Below the pieces are notes generated by a model. It saw nothing but the letters and a program-made list of their open reading frames with translations, searched no databases and was not told where the DNA came from. From Paraburkholderia aromaticivorans (GTDB taxonomy: Bacteria > Pseudomonadota > Gammaproteobacteria > Burkholderiales > Burkholderiaceae), in assembly GCF_002278075.1 (NCBI RefSeq), contig NZ_CP022990.1:496001-560000 (forward strand): a stretch of 64,000 bases of DNA, read 5' to 3'. Of this stretch, positions 42,220 to 50,863 are shown one piece after another. A program made the translations under genes and the position numbers. Position 1 is the first letter of the stretch. Each line of letters opens with the position of its first letter.

Positions 42220-43779
42220 TTATGCGGCTTCCGAAAGCAGCGCGTGATACAGATCGGCTTCGCTCAGCGTGTCGGCCTGGTATTCGCCTGCCACGCGCCC
42301 TTTCTTCATCATCAGAATGCGGTCGCAGTTCTGCAGCAGTTCGGGCAAGTCGTCGCTAATCAGAATGATGCCGATGCCGCGTTGCGACAGGCGCTGCATG
42401 ATGCGGTAAATGATGTCCTTCGAGCCGACGTCGACGCCGACCGTCGGCCCATGCAGGATCAGCACGCGCGGGTCGATGGCGAGCCAGCGGCCAATCAGCA
42501 CGCGCTGCTGGTTGCCACCCGACAGCGACTGCACGGGTTTGTCGACCCCCGGCGTGGCGATCTGCAGATCCTTCACCGTCTGTTGCGCGAGCGCCTGCGC
42601 GCGCGTGCGGTCGATCTGGCCGAAGCGGTCGCGCAAGCTGGAGATCATCGCCGTAATCACGTTGTCTCGAATCGACTTGTCGAGAAAAAGCCCTTCGTTC
42701 AGGCGGTCTTCCGGCACATAACCGATGCGATGCGCCTTTGCGTCCGAGGGGGTGCGCAGCGACACCGCCTTGCCGTCGAGCGTAACCTGCCCGGACTGCG
42801 CGGGCGCAACGCCTGCCAGCGCACGCGCGAGTTCGTTGCGCCCCGAATCGAGCAGCCCGGTAATGCCGAGAATTTCGCCGCCGTGCAGCGAGAAAGACAC
42901 ATCGCTGAACTGGCCCGAGCGCGTATAACCGCGCACGTCGAGCACCACTTTCTGCTCGCAGGCGCCCTCGCGATAACGTTCGTTCGACAGATGCCTGCCC
43001 GTCATCAGTTCGCTGATCTGCGCCTTGGTGATTTGCGCGATCGGCCCTTGCGCCATTTTTTGGCCGTCGCGCAGTACGATCACCTCGCCGCCGATCGCGT
43101 AGCACTCGTCGAGCTTGTGGCTCACGAACAGCACGGTCACGCCCTGCGCGCGCAGATTGGCGAGCACGGCGATCAGATTGTCGACTTCCTTCTGCGTGAG
43201 CGAGGTGGTGGGCTCGTCCATGATGACGAACTTCGCCTCGCTGGCAATCGCGCGGGCAATCGCCACGAGTTGCCGTGTGGCGAGCGGCAATTGCTCGATG
43301 AGCGTCGCCAGAAACTCCGCGTTGCCGGGCAGCCCGACAGCTTCGAGCGCGCGAGCCGCCGTGCGCGCCAGTTCGCGCCGGTCGAAGGTGCGGGCGAGCT
43401 TGCCCTCGTGTGTGGCCAGTTCGGACGTGAGCGCGACGTTTTCGGCCACGTTCATGTTGGGCAGCAGCGAGAGATCCTGATAGACGGTTTCGATGCCGGC
43501 CGCGAGCGATTCGAGCGCGGAGAGCCGCGCGTGCCGCACGCCTTCGATCACGAGCTCGCCTTCATCGGGCGGCTGCGCGCCGGAGATGATCTTGATCAGC
43601 GTGCTCTTGCCGCAACCGTTTTCGCCGAGCAGGTGATAGATCTGACCGCGCTCGAACGAAAGGCTCACGCCGCGCAACGCATGCACGCCGGTAAAGCGCT
43701 TGTGCACGCCGACCACCTGCAGAAACGGCTGCGCAGTTGCGGATTGCGGTGACTTCGGTGAGGTTGCGTCTTGATTCAT
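42220..43779 (-). CDS. Ribose-type ABC transporter ATPase (two nucleotide-binding domains)
   Basis: This tandem ATPase has 519 residues. Domain 1 has Walker A GENGCGKST and Walker B VIMDEPTTSL, but its signature reads LPLATRQLVAIARA instead of an SGG form. Domain 2 has the usual degenerate Walker A (LDSGRNELA) and a good signature LSGGNQQRVLIGRW. Its Walker B reads VLILHGPTVGVDVG, with His-Gly in place of the normal Asp-Glu. The sites are thus complementary and partly inactive. The start is ATG 43779; the frame to 43830 is unlikely to be used. Confidence 0.9.
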   Translation of the reverse strand: MNQDATSPKSPQSATAQPFLQVVGVHKRFTGVHALRGVSLSFERGQIYHLLGENGCGKSTLIKIISGAQPPDEGELVIEGVRHARLSALESLAAGIETVYQDLSLLPNMNVAENVALTSELATHEGKLARTFDRRELARTAARALEAVGLPGNAEFLATLIEQLPLATRQLVAIARAIASEAKFVIMDEPTTSLTQKEVDNLIAVLANLRAQGVTVLFVSHKLDECYAIGGEVIVLRDGQKMAQGPIAQITKAQISELMTGRHLSNERYREGACEQKVVLDVRGYTRSGQFSDVSFSLHGGEILGITGLLDSGRNELARALAGVAPAQSGQVTLDGKAVSLRTPSDAKAHRIGYVPEDRLNEGLFLDKSIRDNVITAMISSLRDRFGQIDRTRAQALAQQTVKDLQIATPGVDKPVQSLSGGNQQRVLIGRWLAIDPRVLILHGPTVGVDVGSKDIIYRIMQRLSQRGIGIILISDDLPELLQNCDRILMMKKGRVAGEYQADTLSEADLYHALLSEAA

Positions 43780-43846
43780 GGTAACGAGTCGCAAGTTGAG
43801 GCGTCCCCGTGGGGGGACGCCGGGACACATGAAGCCAAAGCTCCGC

Positions 43847-44851
43847 TCAGAACGGATACTGCTTGTAGTTCGACTTGTCGACGTTCACCCAGCCCTGGCC
43901 GCGCACGATGATGCCCTTGCCCGGCCCCTTCGCGACCGTCACCTTCGTGTAGCCGGGAATGCCGAGGTCGGCGCCGTTCTCGACCGTCTTGCCGTCGATC
44001 AGCATTTGCGCGACCTTGTTCATCGCAATGCCCGCGAGCTTCGGATCCCAGAACGCGATGCCGTTGACGGCGCCGCTTTCGAGGAACTTGCCGGCTTCGG
44101 TCGGCAGGCCGGTGCCGTACACGCAGATCTTGCCCTGCATGCCGGCCTCTTCCACCGCGCGGCCAATGCCGATCACGTCGAGCGACGACGAGCCCTGGAA
44201 GCCCTTCAGGTCCGGATGCTTGCGCAGCACTTCCTTCGCGACTTCATAAGCGCGTTCGCCGTCGTTGTTGGTTTCGAGCTTCGGCTCGACCAGGTTCATC
44301 TTCGGATACTTGCCCTTGGCGTTGCCGATACCGCCGTCCGCCCATTGCACCTGCGAGCGGCTGCCGAGCGAGCCGACCAGCACCGCCCACTTGCCCTCGT
44401 CGTGCATGCACGAGGCGAGCCGTTCGTTCAGGCCCGCGCCGTACGCGGTGTTGTCGAACGCCTCGATGTCGACCATCGTGTTCTTGGCATTGTCGGCTTC
44501 ATGCGTGACCACCTTGATGCCACGATCCATCGCCTTCTTGAGCGCCGGTTCGAGCGTCGGCGGATCGTAGGGCACCACGGCGATCGCCGAGACCTTCTTG
44601 GCGATCAGGTCTTCGATGATCTTCAGTTGCTGGGCCGCATCCGCGCGGCCGGGGCCCGTCTGATACGCGGTTACGCCGGGGTTGTCCTTGGCGAACTGCT
44701 TGACGCCGTCGTCCATCCGGTTGAACCAGTTGATGCCGGTCACCTTCACGACCGTGACGATCGTCTCGTTCGTGGCAGCCTGCGCGGCGGCGATTACGCC
44801 AATCGTCAGCGCGCCTGCTGCGAGCGCGGCACCCAGTCGAGTCAATTTCAT
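43847..44851 (-). CDS. Sugar ABC transporter substrate-binding protein (LsrB-like)
   Basis: This periplasmic binding protein of 334 residues has a signal peptide (MKLTRLGAALAAGALTIGVI, cleavage near AQAA) and a Peripla_BP_4 fold. TVVKVTGINWFNRMDDG, VVPYDPPTLEPALKKAMDRG and NGIAFWDPKLAGIAMNK follow the LsrB/RhaS arrangement. AAGGAG lies 8 bp before ATG 44851. The ligand is not fixed by sequence; deoxyribose or a related sugar is suggested by the DeoR/DeoC neighbours. Confidence 0.9.
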   Translation of the reverse strand: MKLTRLGAALAAGALTIGVIAAAQAATNETIVTVVKVTGINWFNRMDDGVKQFAKDNPGVTAYQTGPGRADAAQQLKIIEDLIAKKVSAIAVVPYDPPTLEPALKKAMDRGIKVVTHEADNAKNTMVDIEAFDNTAYGAGLNERLASCMHDEGKWAVLVGSLGSRSQVQWADGGIGNAKGKYPKMNLVEPKLETNNDGERAYEVAKEVLRKHPDLKGFQGSSSLDVIGIGRAVEEAGMQGKICVYGTGLPTEAGKFLESGAVNGIAFWDPKLAGIAMNKVAQMLIDGKTVENGADLGIPGYTKVTVAKGPGKGIIVRGQGWVNVDKSNYKQYPF

Positions 44852-44961
44852 GCGATGTCTCCTTTTTGGTTCGATATTGCCCATTTCATCGTCACGGACA
44901 GCCAGGGCTCGTTGTCCGCCGCGTACTGAAACCTTGTTTGTCACCCGCCAGCTTACGTCCG

Positions 44962-46014
44962 CTAACTCTTTGGCGCCGCGCTCGTGGCCGAGCCTGCGCC
45001 CCGCCCGCCACCGCCGAAGCCGAAGATCGCGCGCACCCGTTCACCGCCCGCGAACGCAAGCGACAGCAGCAACAGAAAGCCCCACGCGCAATCGCCGAAG
45101 AACTGCGACACGCCCATCAGGTTGAACAGGCTGGAGAGAAACTGCAGCACCGTCGCGGCGAAAAACACGCAGATGATGCGGCCATGGCCGCCGGCGGGAT
45201 TCACGCCGCCCATCACCGCGATCAGGATCGCGATCAGCAGATAGGAGTTGCCGTAGTCCCATTTCGCGCTGGACGTGTGCGTCGCGCTGATCAGCCCGGC
45301 CAGCGACGCGAGCACGCCGCACATCGCATAGGTCGCGATCAGCATCCGCGCCCGCGGAATGCCGGCATAGAACGCCGCTTTGGGATTGGTGCCCATCAGA
45401 TAGAGACGCAGGCCGAATGGACTGCGTTTGAGCAGCCAGCCCAGCACGATCACGGCCGCGATAAAGATGCAGAACGCGATCGGCACCTGAAACACCGTGC
45501 CGTTGCCGATATTCGACAACGGGTCCACGTAATCGACATGCACCGACGCGCCATTGCTGAGCACCACCGCGAAGCCGGTGAACAGCAACTGCGTGCCGAG
45601 CGTGCAGAGAATCGGCGTGAGTCTGAGGCGGGCGATCACCACGCCGTTCAGCAACCCGCCCAGCAGGCCCATCGTCACCACGATCACGCAGAAGAGCGAC
45701 GTGTAAAGCGCGGGCGAGTCGTCGCCGTTGACAAAGCGCGGCACGACCAGCGCGGCGACCATGCCGGAGAGGTTGGCGAGCCCGACGCCGGACAGGTCGA
45801 TGCCGCCGTTGCCCGACACCATCGAGAGCATGATGCCGAGCGCGAGCAGGCCGAGTTCGGGCAACTGGCCGCCCATCGACTGCAGATTGTCGATGTCGAC
45901 GAATTGGCCGTGCGAGAGCCACGTCGCGACGAGCACGACGAGCACGTTGACGATCAGCAGAAAATTCAGCTGCCGGTCGCCGAACAGTTTTCCAGCGGTG
46001 AACGAAGACTTCAT
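44962..46014 (-). CDS. Ribose/AI-2-type ABC transporter permease (first permease)
   Basis: This permease of 350 residues is of the same family as that at 41146-42204 but clearly different in sequence (LSMVSGNGGIDLSGVGLANL; LIAILIAVMGGVNPAGGHG). It has about 8-10 membrane segments and a Gly-rich C-terminal tail (GFGGGGRGAGSA). ATG 46014 or 46035 may be the start; an AAGGAG lies 12 bp before the first. It lies between the kinase and binding-protein genes. Confidence 0.9.
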   Translation of the reverse strand: MKSSFTAGKLFGDRQLNFLLIVNVLVVLVATWLSHGQFVDIDNLQSMGGQLPELGLLALGIMLSMVSGNGGIDLSGVGLANLSGMVAALVVPRFVNGDDSPALYTSLFCVIVVTMGLLGGLLNGVVIARLRLTPILCTLGTQLLFTGFAVVLSNGASVHVDYVDPLSNIGNGTVFQVPIAFCIFIAAVIVLGWLLKRSPFGLRLYLMGTNPKAAFYAGIPRARMLIATYAMCGVLASLAGLISATHTSSAKWDYGNSYLLIAILIAVMGGVNPAGGHGRIICVFFAATVLQFLSSLFNLMGVSQFFGDCAWGFLLLLSLAFAGGERVRAIFGFGGGGRGAGSATSAAPKS

Positions 46015-46048
46015 GGTGACGATACGCTCCTTCAACCTTGGCAGACGA

Positions 46049-47020
46049 TCAGGATGGCTGGGACATGCCGGCCGGCTGGTTCGGCCGCTTCAGAACCTGG
46101 TTCACTTCGTCGAGCGTCGGCATGGAAGGCGCCGTGCCCGGCCGTGTCACGGAAATGCCCGCGAGCGCGCAACCGAAACGCAATGCGGTGACCGCGTCGT
46201 CGCCGCGTGCGAGCGCGGCCGCGAAGCCGCCCGTGAAGCCGTCGCCGGCGCCCGCGGTTTCCACCACGCGGCCGCACTGATACGCGGGCACGAGGATCGA
46301 TTGCGTCGCCGAATGCAGCAGCGCACCGCCCTCGCCCAACGTGACGATGACCGTGCCGACGCCTTTGGCGAGCAGCACGTCGGCGGCGCGGCGGGCGTCG
46401 TCGGCGTTCGCGATCGGCACGCCGGTGAGCGCGCTCGCTTCGGTTTCATTCGGGGTGATGTAGTCGCACAGCGGGAAGATGGCGTCGTCGAGCGGCAAGG
46501 CGGGCGCCGGATTGAACACGGTGAGGACGCCATGCCGGCGCGCCACTTCGAGCCCACGGCGCGCGGCCTCGAGCGGTTGCTCGAGTTGCGTGACGAAGAC
46601 ACGGGCGGCGGCGATGTCGCTTTCGATTGCGTCGACGTCGGCGGGCTCCATCGTGCCCGCCGCGCCGGATGCGACGATGATCGCGTTCATGCCGGTGTTG
46701 TCGTCGACGAAGATATGCGCCGCGCCGGTCGAGACGCCCTCGATCACCGACGCACGCGCCGTGATGCCTTCAGCGGCCCACGTGGCGCGCGCAATGGCGC
46801 CGAACGCGTCGTTGCCGATGCGGGTGCAGAACACCACGTCGGCGCCGGCGCGCGCGGCCGCCACCGCCTGATTCGAGCCTTTGCCCCCCGGTCCCATGGC
46901 GAATGCCGAGCCCGCGATGGTCTCGCCGATCTGCGGCATGCGACCGGCGCGAAACGTCAGATCGGTCACGTAGATGCCGAGAATGACGACGCGTCCGTTT
47001 CGTTGCGAAGACGTGCTCAT
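46049..47020 (-). CDS. PfkB-family sugar kinase (ribokinase/deoxyribokinase-like)
   Basis: This kinase of 323 residues phosphorylates a pentose at O5. Family motifs: N-terminal GPGGKGSNQAVAAARAGADV and the C-terminal anion hole with catalytic Asp ETAGAGDGFTGGFA; VTLGEGGALL precedes it. With DeoC in the same operon, the natural product would be deoxyribose 5-phosphate, making it a deoxyribokinase candidate. Ribokinase cannot be excluded. Its start overlaps the stop of a 36-codon ORF in an ATGA junction, which suggests coupled translation. Confidence 0.88.
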   Translation of the reverse strand: MSTSSQRNGRVVILGIYVTDLTFRAGRMPQIGETIAGSAFAMGPGGKGSNQAVAAARAGADVVFCTRIGNDAFGAIARATWAAEGITARASVIEGVSTGAAHIFVDDNTGMNAIIVASGAAGTMEPADVDAIESDIAAARVFVTQLEQPLEAARRGLEVARRHGVLTVFNPAPALPLDDAIFPLCDYITPNETEASALTGVPIANADDARRAADVLLAKGVGTVIVTLGEGGALLHSATQSILVPAYQCGRVVETAGAGDGFTGGFAAALARGDDAVTALRFGCALAGISVTRPGTAPSMPTLDEVNQVLKRPNQPAGMSQPS

Positions 47021-47127
47021 ACGCCTTCTCCTCGCGCCTGAAAAGCCGCGTTCAGGGGAAGGTGCCTCGATGCCAGCGATGCGCGCGGCACCTCGGCGTG
47101 GCCCAGCGGATCCAGATTCTTCAGCAC
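47017..47127 (-). CDS. 36-aa ORF coupled to the kinase gene; N-terminus like RbsD/FucU mutarotase
   Basis: On the minus strand GGAGGAGACAAC precedes GTG at 47127, and the 36-codon frame ends in TGA overlapping the kinase ATG. The first residues (MLKNLDPL) look like the start of RbsD/FucU sugar mutarotases, but the rest (GHAEVPRASLASRHLPLNAA) does not, and the protein is far shorter than the 130-140 residues of that family. It may be a truncated mutarotase whose ribosome-binding site now serves as a coupling leader for the kinase, or an independent small protein. Confidence 0.5.
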   Translation of the reverse strand: MLKNLDPLGHAEVPRASLASRHLPLNAAFQARGEGV

Positions 47128-47195
47128 GTTGTCTCCTCCATTTTCTGGTTGGCGTGCATGTATTCGGAGTGTCGGTGTGACGTCCGGTCAGTTCA

Positions 47196-49586
47196 TCAGT
47201 CGCCGTACGGTATCCAGATGTTCTTCACCTGCACGGCCTGACGCAGGAACGGCCGGCCTTCGCTCGAACGGTCGAACCAGTCGAACTGGCGGCCGTGATC
47301 GACGAAGGTTCGCTTCAGATTGCCGACCGATTCGCGTTCGACCAGCGTCGAATCCGCGGCATCGCCGAAGCACCACAGCGCGTCCACATCGTCGTGTTTC
47401 GCGAGCGCCGGCAGCAGCGCGCCGCGTTCGCCGGTGACGATGTTCAGCACGCCGCTGGGCACGTCCGAGGTCTCGGCCACCTGATAAAAGTCGGTGACCG
47501 TGAGCGGCGACGCTTCGCTTGGCAGCACCACCACACGGTTGCCCATGGCGAGCGCGGGCGCGGCCAGCGAGACGAAGCCGAGCAGCGGCGCTTCGTCGGG
47601 ACAGGCAATGCCGATCACGCCGAGCGGTTCATGCATGGCCAGCGCGACACCACGCAGCGGCGGCGTATGCACGGCGCCGTCGAACTTGTCGGCCCACGCC
47701 GCGTAAGTGAAGAGACGCCGCACCGAGGCGTCCACTTCCGCGCGCGCCGTGGTTTGCGTCGCGCCGTTTCGCACCATCAGCTGGCGCACGAATTCGTCCG
47801 CGCGCACGGCGAGGTTTTCCGCCAGATAGAACAGCACCTGGGCGCGGTTATGCGTGCTGGCCTGCGACCACTTCTGCGCCGCGCGCGCCGCTTCGACCGC
47901 GTTGCGGATGTCCTTGCGATTGCCCGCGGCCACTTCGCCGACGGGCGTGCCGTCAGGCGCATGAACCGGCAGCGAATAGCCGCTGTCCGGCCGTGCCTGC
48001 TTGCCGCCGATAAAGAGCTTCGCGGTGCGGTCGATCGACGTGACGTTCGACAACGTGTCCAACGCGCCCGTGCCGGCCGCGCCGCTTCGCGCCCTCCGGC
48101 GCTCCGCAAGATTGAGCCACGCCCGCGGTTTCAGGTATTCGTAGATGCCCTCACGCCCGCCTTCGCGGCCATAGCCCGATTCGCGATAGCCGCCGAAGCC
48201 GACCGCCGCGTCGAACAGATTCGTCGCGTTGATCCAGACGACGCCGCAGGCCAGACGCGGCGCGACATCGAGCGCGCGGCCGATGGTTTCGCTCCACACG
48301 CTCGCGGCGAGTCCGTAGCGCGAGTTGTTGGCGAGCGCAATCGCTTCGTCGGGCGTGCGAAAGCTCATCGTCACCAGCACCGGTCCGAAGATTTCTTCCT
48401 GCGCCAGCGTGGAAGCCGGCGCCACGCCGGTCACGAGCGTCGGCGGATAGAAGCAGCCGCCGGCCGGCAGCGTCGTATCCGGCGATTGCCAGACTGAACA
48501 GCCTTCGCGTCGGCCCGTTTCCACCAGCGACCGGATGCGTTCGAGCTGCAGCGGATCGACGATCGCGCCGAGGTCGATGCTCTTGTCGAGCGAGGAGCCC
48601 ACGCGCAGCGTTTCCATGCGACGCTTCAGCTTCGCGATGAAGCGCGCTTCGACGCCTTCCTGCACCAGCAGCCGCGAGCCCGCGCAACAGACTTGTCCCT
48701 GGTTGAACCAGATCGCGTCGACGACGCCTTCCACCGCGCCGTCCAGATCCGCATCGTCGAAGACGATGAAGGGCGACTTGCCGCCGAGTTCGAGCGTCAG
48801 CGATTTGCCCGAGCCGGCCGTGGCGGAACGGATCAGCCGGCCGACTTCCGTCGACCCGGTGAACGCGATCTTGTCGACCTGCGGATGCTCGACGAGCGCA
48901 GCGCCCGTGCGCCCGTCACCCGTCACGACGTTCAGCACGCCGGCCGGCAAGCCGGCACGATGCGCGAGTTCGGCGAACAGCAACGCGGTGAGCGGCGTGT
49001 ACTCGGCGGGCTTCAGAACGACGCAATTGCCCACGGCGATGGCCGGCGCGATCTTCCACGCGAGCATCAGCAGCGGGAAATTCCACGGCACGATCTGCCC
49101 GACCACACCCAGCGGGGCGTAGTCGGCGAATTCGCTCTCCTGCAATTGCGCCCACCCCGCGTGATGCAGGAAGTGGCGCGCGACGAGCGGCACGTCGATA
49201 TCGCGCGTTTCGCGGATCGGCTTGCCGTTGTCGAGCGCTTCGAGCACGGCGAAGAGCCGGCTATGACGCTGCACCATGCGCGCAAGCGCATACAGATGCC
49301 GCGCCCGCCCCGCGCCGCCCAACGCAAACCAGCCAGGCTGCGCGGCGCGCGCGGCGGCCACCGCGGCGTCGATATCGGCCGCGTCGCCCTGGGCGATGTC
49401 CGCGAGACGCTCGCCCGTGGCGGGCGCATGCGAAACAAAGCGCTCATCGGCTGCGGGCGCATGCCACGCACCGCCGATGAAATGCCCGAAGCCGCCCTCA
49501 TGCCGCGCCAGCCAGGCGCGCGCGGGTTGATCGTCCTCGGGTGCGGGACCGTACTCCATCGATGAAAAATACTCGGCTACGCTCAT
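47196..49586 (-). CDS. Tandem aldehyde dehydrogenase, ALDH16 type
   Basis: This protein of 796 residues is made of two ALDH units. The first (about 30-505) is catalytically complete: VPWNFPLLM, Glu266 in LTLELGGKSP and Cys300 in FNQGQVCCAGSR. The second (about 520-790) keeps the cofactor-fold features but at the catalytic place reads DALWCFGDAADSTL and then diverges, with no GQxC motif. This is the layout of ALDH16, known from animals and some bacteria, where the second unit is a pseudo-domain. Next to deoC it could oxidise the acetaldehyde released by DeoC. It starts 16 bp after the deoC stop. Confidence 0.88.
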   Translation of the reverse strand: MSVAEYFSSMEYGPAPEDDQPARAWLARHEGGFGHFIGGAWHAPAADERFVSHAPATGERLADIAQGDAADIDAAVAAARAAQPGWFALGGAGRARHLYALARMVQRHSRLFAVLEALDNGKPIRETRDIDVPLVARHFLHHAGWAQLQESEFADYAPLGVVGQIVPWNFPLLMLAWKIAPAIAVGNCVVLKPAEYTPLTALLFAELAHRAGLPAGVLNVVTGDGRTGAALVEHPQVDKIAFTGSTEVGRLIRSATAGSGKSLTLELGGKSPFIVFDDADLDGAVEGVVDAIWFNQGQVCCAGSRLLVQEGVEARFIAKLKRRMETLRVGSSLDKSIDLGAIVDPLQLERIRSLVETGRREGCSVWQSPDTTLPAGGCFYPPTLVTGVAPASTLAQEEIFGPVLVTMSFRTPDEAIALANNSRYGLAASVWSETIGRALDVAPRLACGVVWINATNLFDAAVGFGGYRESGYGREGGREGIYEYLKPRAWLNLAERRRARSGAAGTGALDTLSNVTSIDRTAKLFIGGKQARPDSGYSLPVHAPDGTPVGEVAAGNRKDIRNAVEAARAAQKWSQASTHNRAQVLFYLAENLAVRADEFVRQLMVRNGATQTTARAEVDASVRRLFTYAAWADKFDGAVHTPPLRGVALAMHEPLGVIGIACPDEAPLLGFVSLAAPALAMGNRVVVLPSEASPLTVTDFYQVAETSDVPSGVLNIVTGERGALLPALAKHDDVDALWCFGDAADSTLVERESVGNLKRTFVDHGRQFDWFDRSSEGRPFLRQAVQVKNIWIPYGD

Positions 49587-49602
49587 GGGATCGATCTTCT
49601 GT

Positions 49603-50613
49603 TCAGGCTACGGGGTGACGGTTGAAAGCGGAGTAACGGCCGCTCACGTAATGTTCGAGCTGGCGTTCGATATCGGCCAGCAGGCTCGATGCGCCGATAC
49701 GGAACAGCTCCGGTTCGAGCCACGCGCGACCGAGTTCTTCCTTCATCAGGATCTGGTACGACAGCACCGACTTCGCGGTCGATACGCCGCCCGCCGGCTT
49801 GAAGCCGATGAGCACGCCGGCGCGCTCCTGATATTCGCGGATCATGCGCACCATCACGAGCGACACGTCCAGCGTCGCATTGACGCCTTCCTTGCCGGTG
49901 GACGTCTTGATGAAGTCGGCGCCGGCCATCATGCAGACCATCGAGGCGCGCGCCACGTTCGACAGCGTGCGGATGTCGCCGGTGGCAAGAATCGCCTTCA
50001 GATGCGCCGGGCCGCAGGCCGCGCGGAAGTCGCGCACTTCATCGTAGAGCGCCTGCCAGTTGCCGGTCAGCACGTATTCGCGCGTAACGACGATGTCGAT
50101 TTCCTGCGCGCCGTCCGCGACCGAGGCTTCGATCTCTTTCAGCTTCAGCGGATGCGGAATCAGCCCGGCGGGAAAACCCGTGGACACCGCGGCCACCGGA
50201 ATGCCGCTGCCATGCAGCGCATCGACGGCCGCCGCGACGAAGCGGTGATAGACGCACACCGCGCCCGTCGTGATGCCTTGCGGCGCGATGCCGAGCGCTT
50301 CGAGCAGATCCGTGCGCACCGGTTGGCGCGCTTTCGCGCAAAGGCGGCGCACGCGGCCTTCGGTGTCGTCACCGTTCAGGGTGGTGAGATCGATGCACGT
50401 GATGGCTTTGAGCAGCCACGCCGCCTGCGCCTCTTTCTTGACGCTGCGGCGCGTGCCGAGCGTGGCGGTGCGCCGTTCCACGGCCGATTGATTGACGCGC
50501 AAGCCGTCGAGCCACGAGGCGTCGAACGGCATGCCGGGATTGCGCACCGGATGGACGAGCGGTGTGCCGCGCAGCGCGACGACCGATGAAGACTGCAATG
50601 GAGCTTCTGGCAT
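49603..50613 (-). CDS. deoC: Deoxyribose-phosphate aldolase, long (animal-like) form
   Basis: This class I aldolase of 336 residues splits 2-deoxyribose 5-phosphate into acetaldehyde and glyceraldehyde 3-phosphate. Schiff-base Lys236 is in GADFIKTSTGKE, and the second conserved Lys is in IGFKPAGGVS. It has a long N-terminus, and the motifs TCIDLTTLNGDDTEGRVRRL and ELFRIGASSLLADIERQ resemble the animal enzyme more than the 250-residue E. coli one. It is first in the operon; a deo-operator-like site lies 71 bp upstream. Confidence 0.94.
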   Translation of the reverse strand: MPEAPLQSSSVVALRGTPLVHPVRNPGMPFDASWLDGLRVNQSAVERRTATLGTRRSVKKEAQAAWLLKAITCIDLTTLNGDDTEGRVRRLCAKARQPVRTDLLEALGIAPQGITTGAVCVYHRFVAAAVDALHGSGIPVAAVSTGFPAGLIPHPLKLKEIEASVADGAQEIDIVVTREYVLTGNWQALYDEVRDFRAACGPAHLKAILATGDIRTLSNVARASMVCMMAGADFIKTSTGKEGVNATLDVSLVMVRMIREYQERAGVLIGFKPAGGVSTAKSVLSYQILMKEELGRAWLEPELFRIGASSLLADIERQLEHYVSGRYSAFNRHPVA

Positions 50614-50683
50614 AAGACATCCGAAAATATGATGCGACGCACAACAGCCGCCGACAATTTGTTCGCTCTTATGCTACAACGAT

Positions 50684-50699
50684 TGATAGAATCATAACA
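50684..50699 (-). promoter_or_regulatory. deoC promoter (extended -10) with DeoR-type operator
   Basis: On the minus strand TGTTATGATTCTATCA contains the extended -10 TGnTATGAT. It matches 13 of 16 bases of the E. coli deo operator as recalled, and 14 of 16 of the copy at the deoR promoter. It lies 71 bp from the deoC start. Confidence 0.7.
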
Positions 50700-50750
50700 A
50701 GCTTTGCTAGCAATCATGACATCCGCAAGCCAATCAACGTGTTGAATGCC

Positions 50751-50780
50751 CATGAATGTTATTGACGCACCATATTCATG
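50751..50780. promoter_or_regulatory. Inverted repeat CATGAAT-N16-ATTCATG in the deoC/ABC divergent region
   Basis: CATGAAT (50751-50757) and ATTCATG (50774-50780) are perfect inverted 7-mers enclosing a TTGACG that could be a -35 box of the plus-strand ABC operon. No good -10 follows at the standard distance. This is a candidate regulatory dyad for the second importer. Confidence 0.35.
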
Positions 50781-50863
50781 ATGCGAAGATCACAACACGG
50801 TTTCGGCCGGATAGCGTGAGACAAAGAAGAAATTTCGTCGCGTGGACGAAGGAGACATGCCAG

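Noticed and set aside
42244..43752. Long plus-strand frame (502 codons) opposite the ABC ATPase, and similar long antisense frames elsewhere
   Set aside because: The minus-strand product has complete ABC motifs. The antisense protein is Arg/His/Ala-rich with no motifs, a common artefact of high third-position GC.
41146..46014. AI-2 (Lsr) quorum-signal uptake system
   Set aside because: The importer layout and binding protein look Lsr-like, but LsrK, LsrR, LsrF and LsrG partners are absent. DeoR, DeoC and a ribokinase-type kinase point to a pentose instead.
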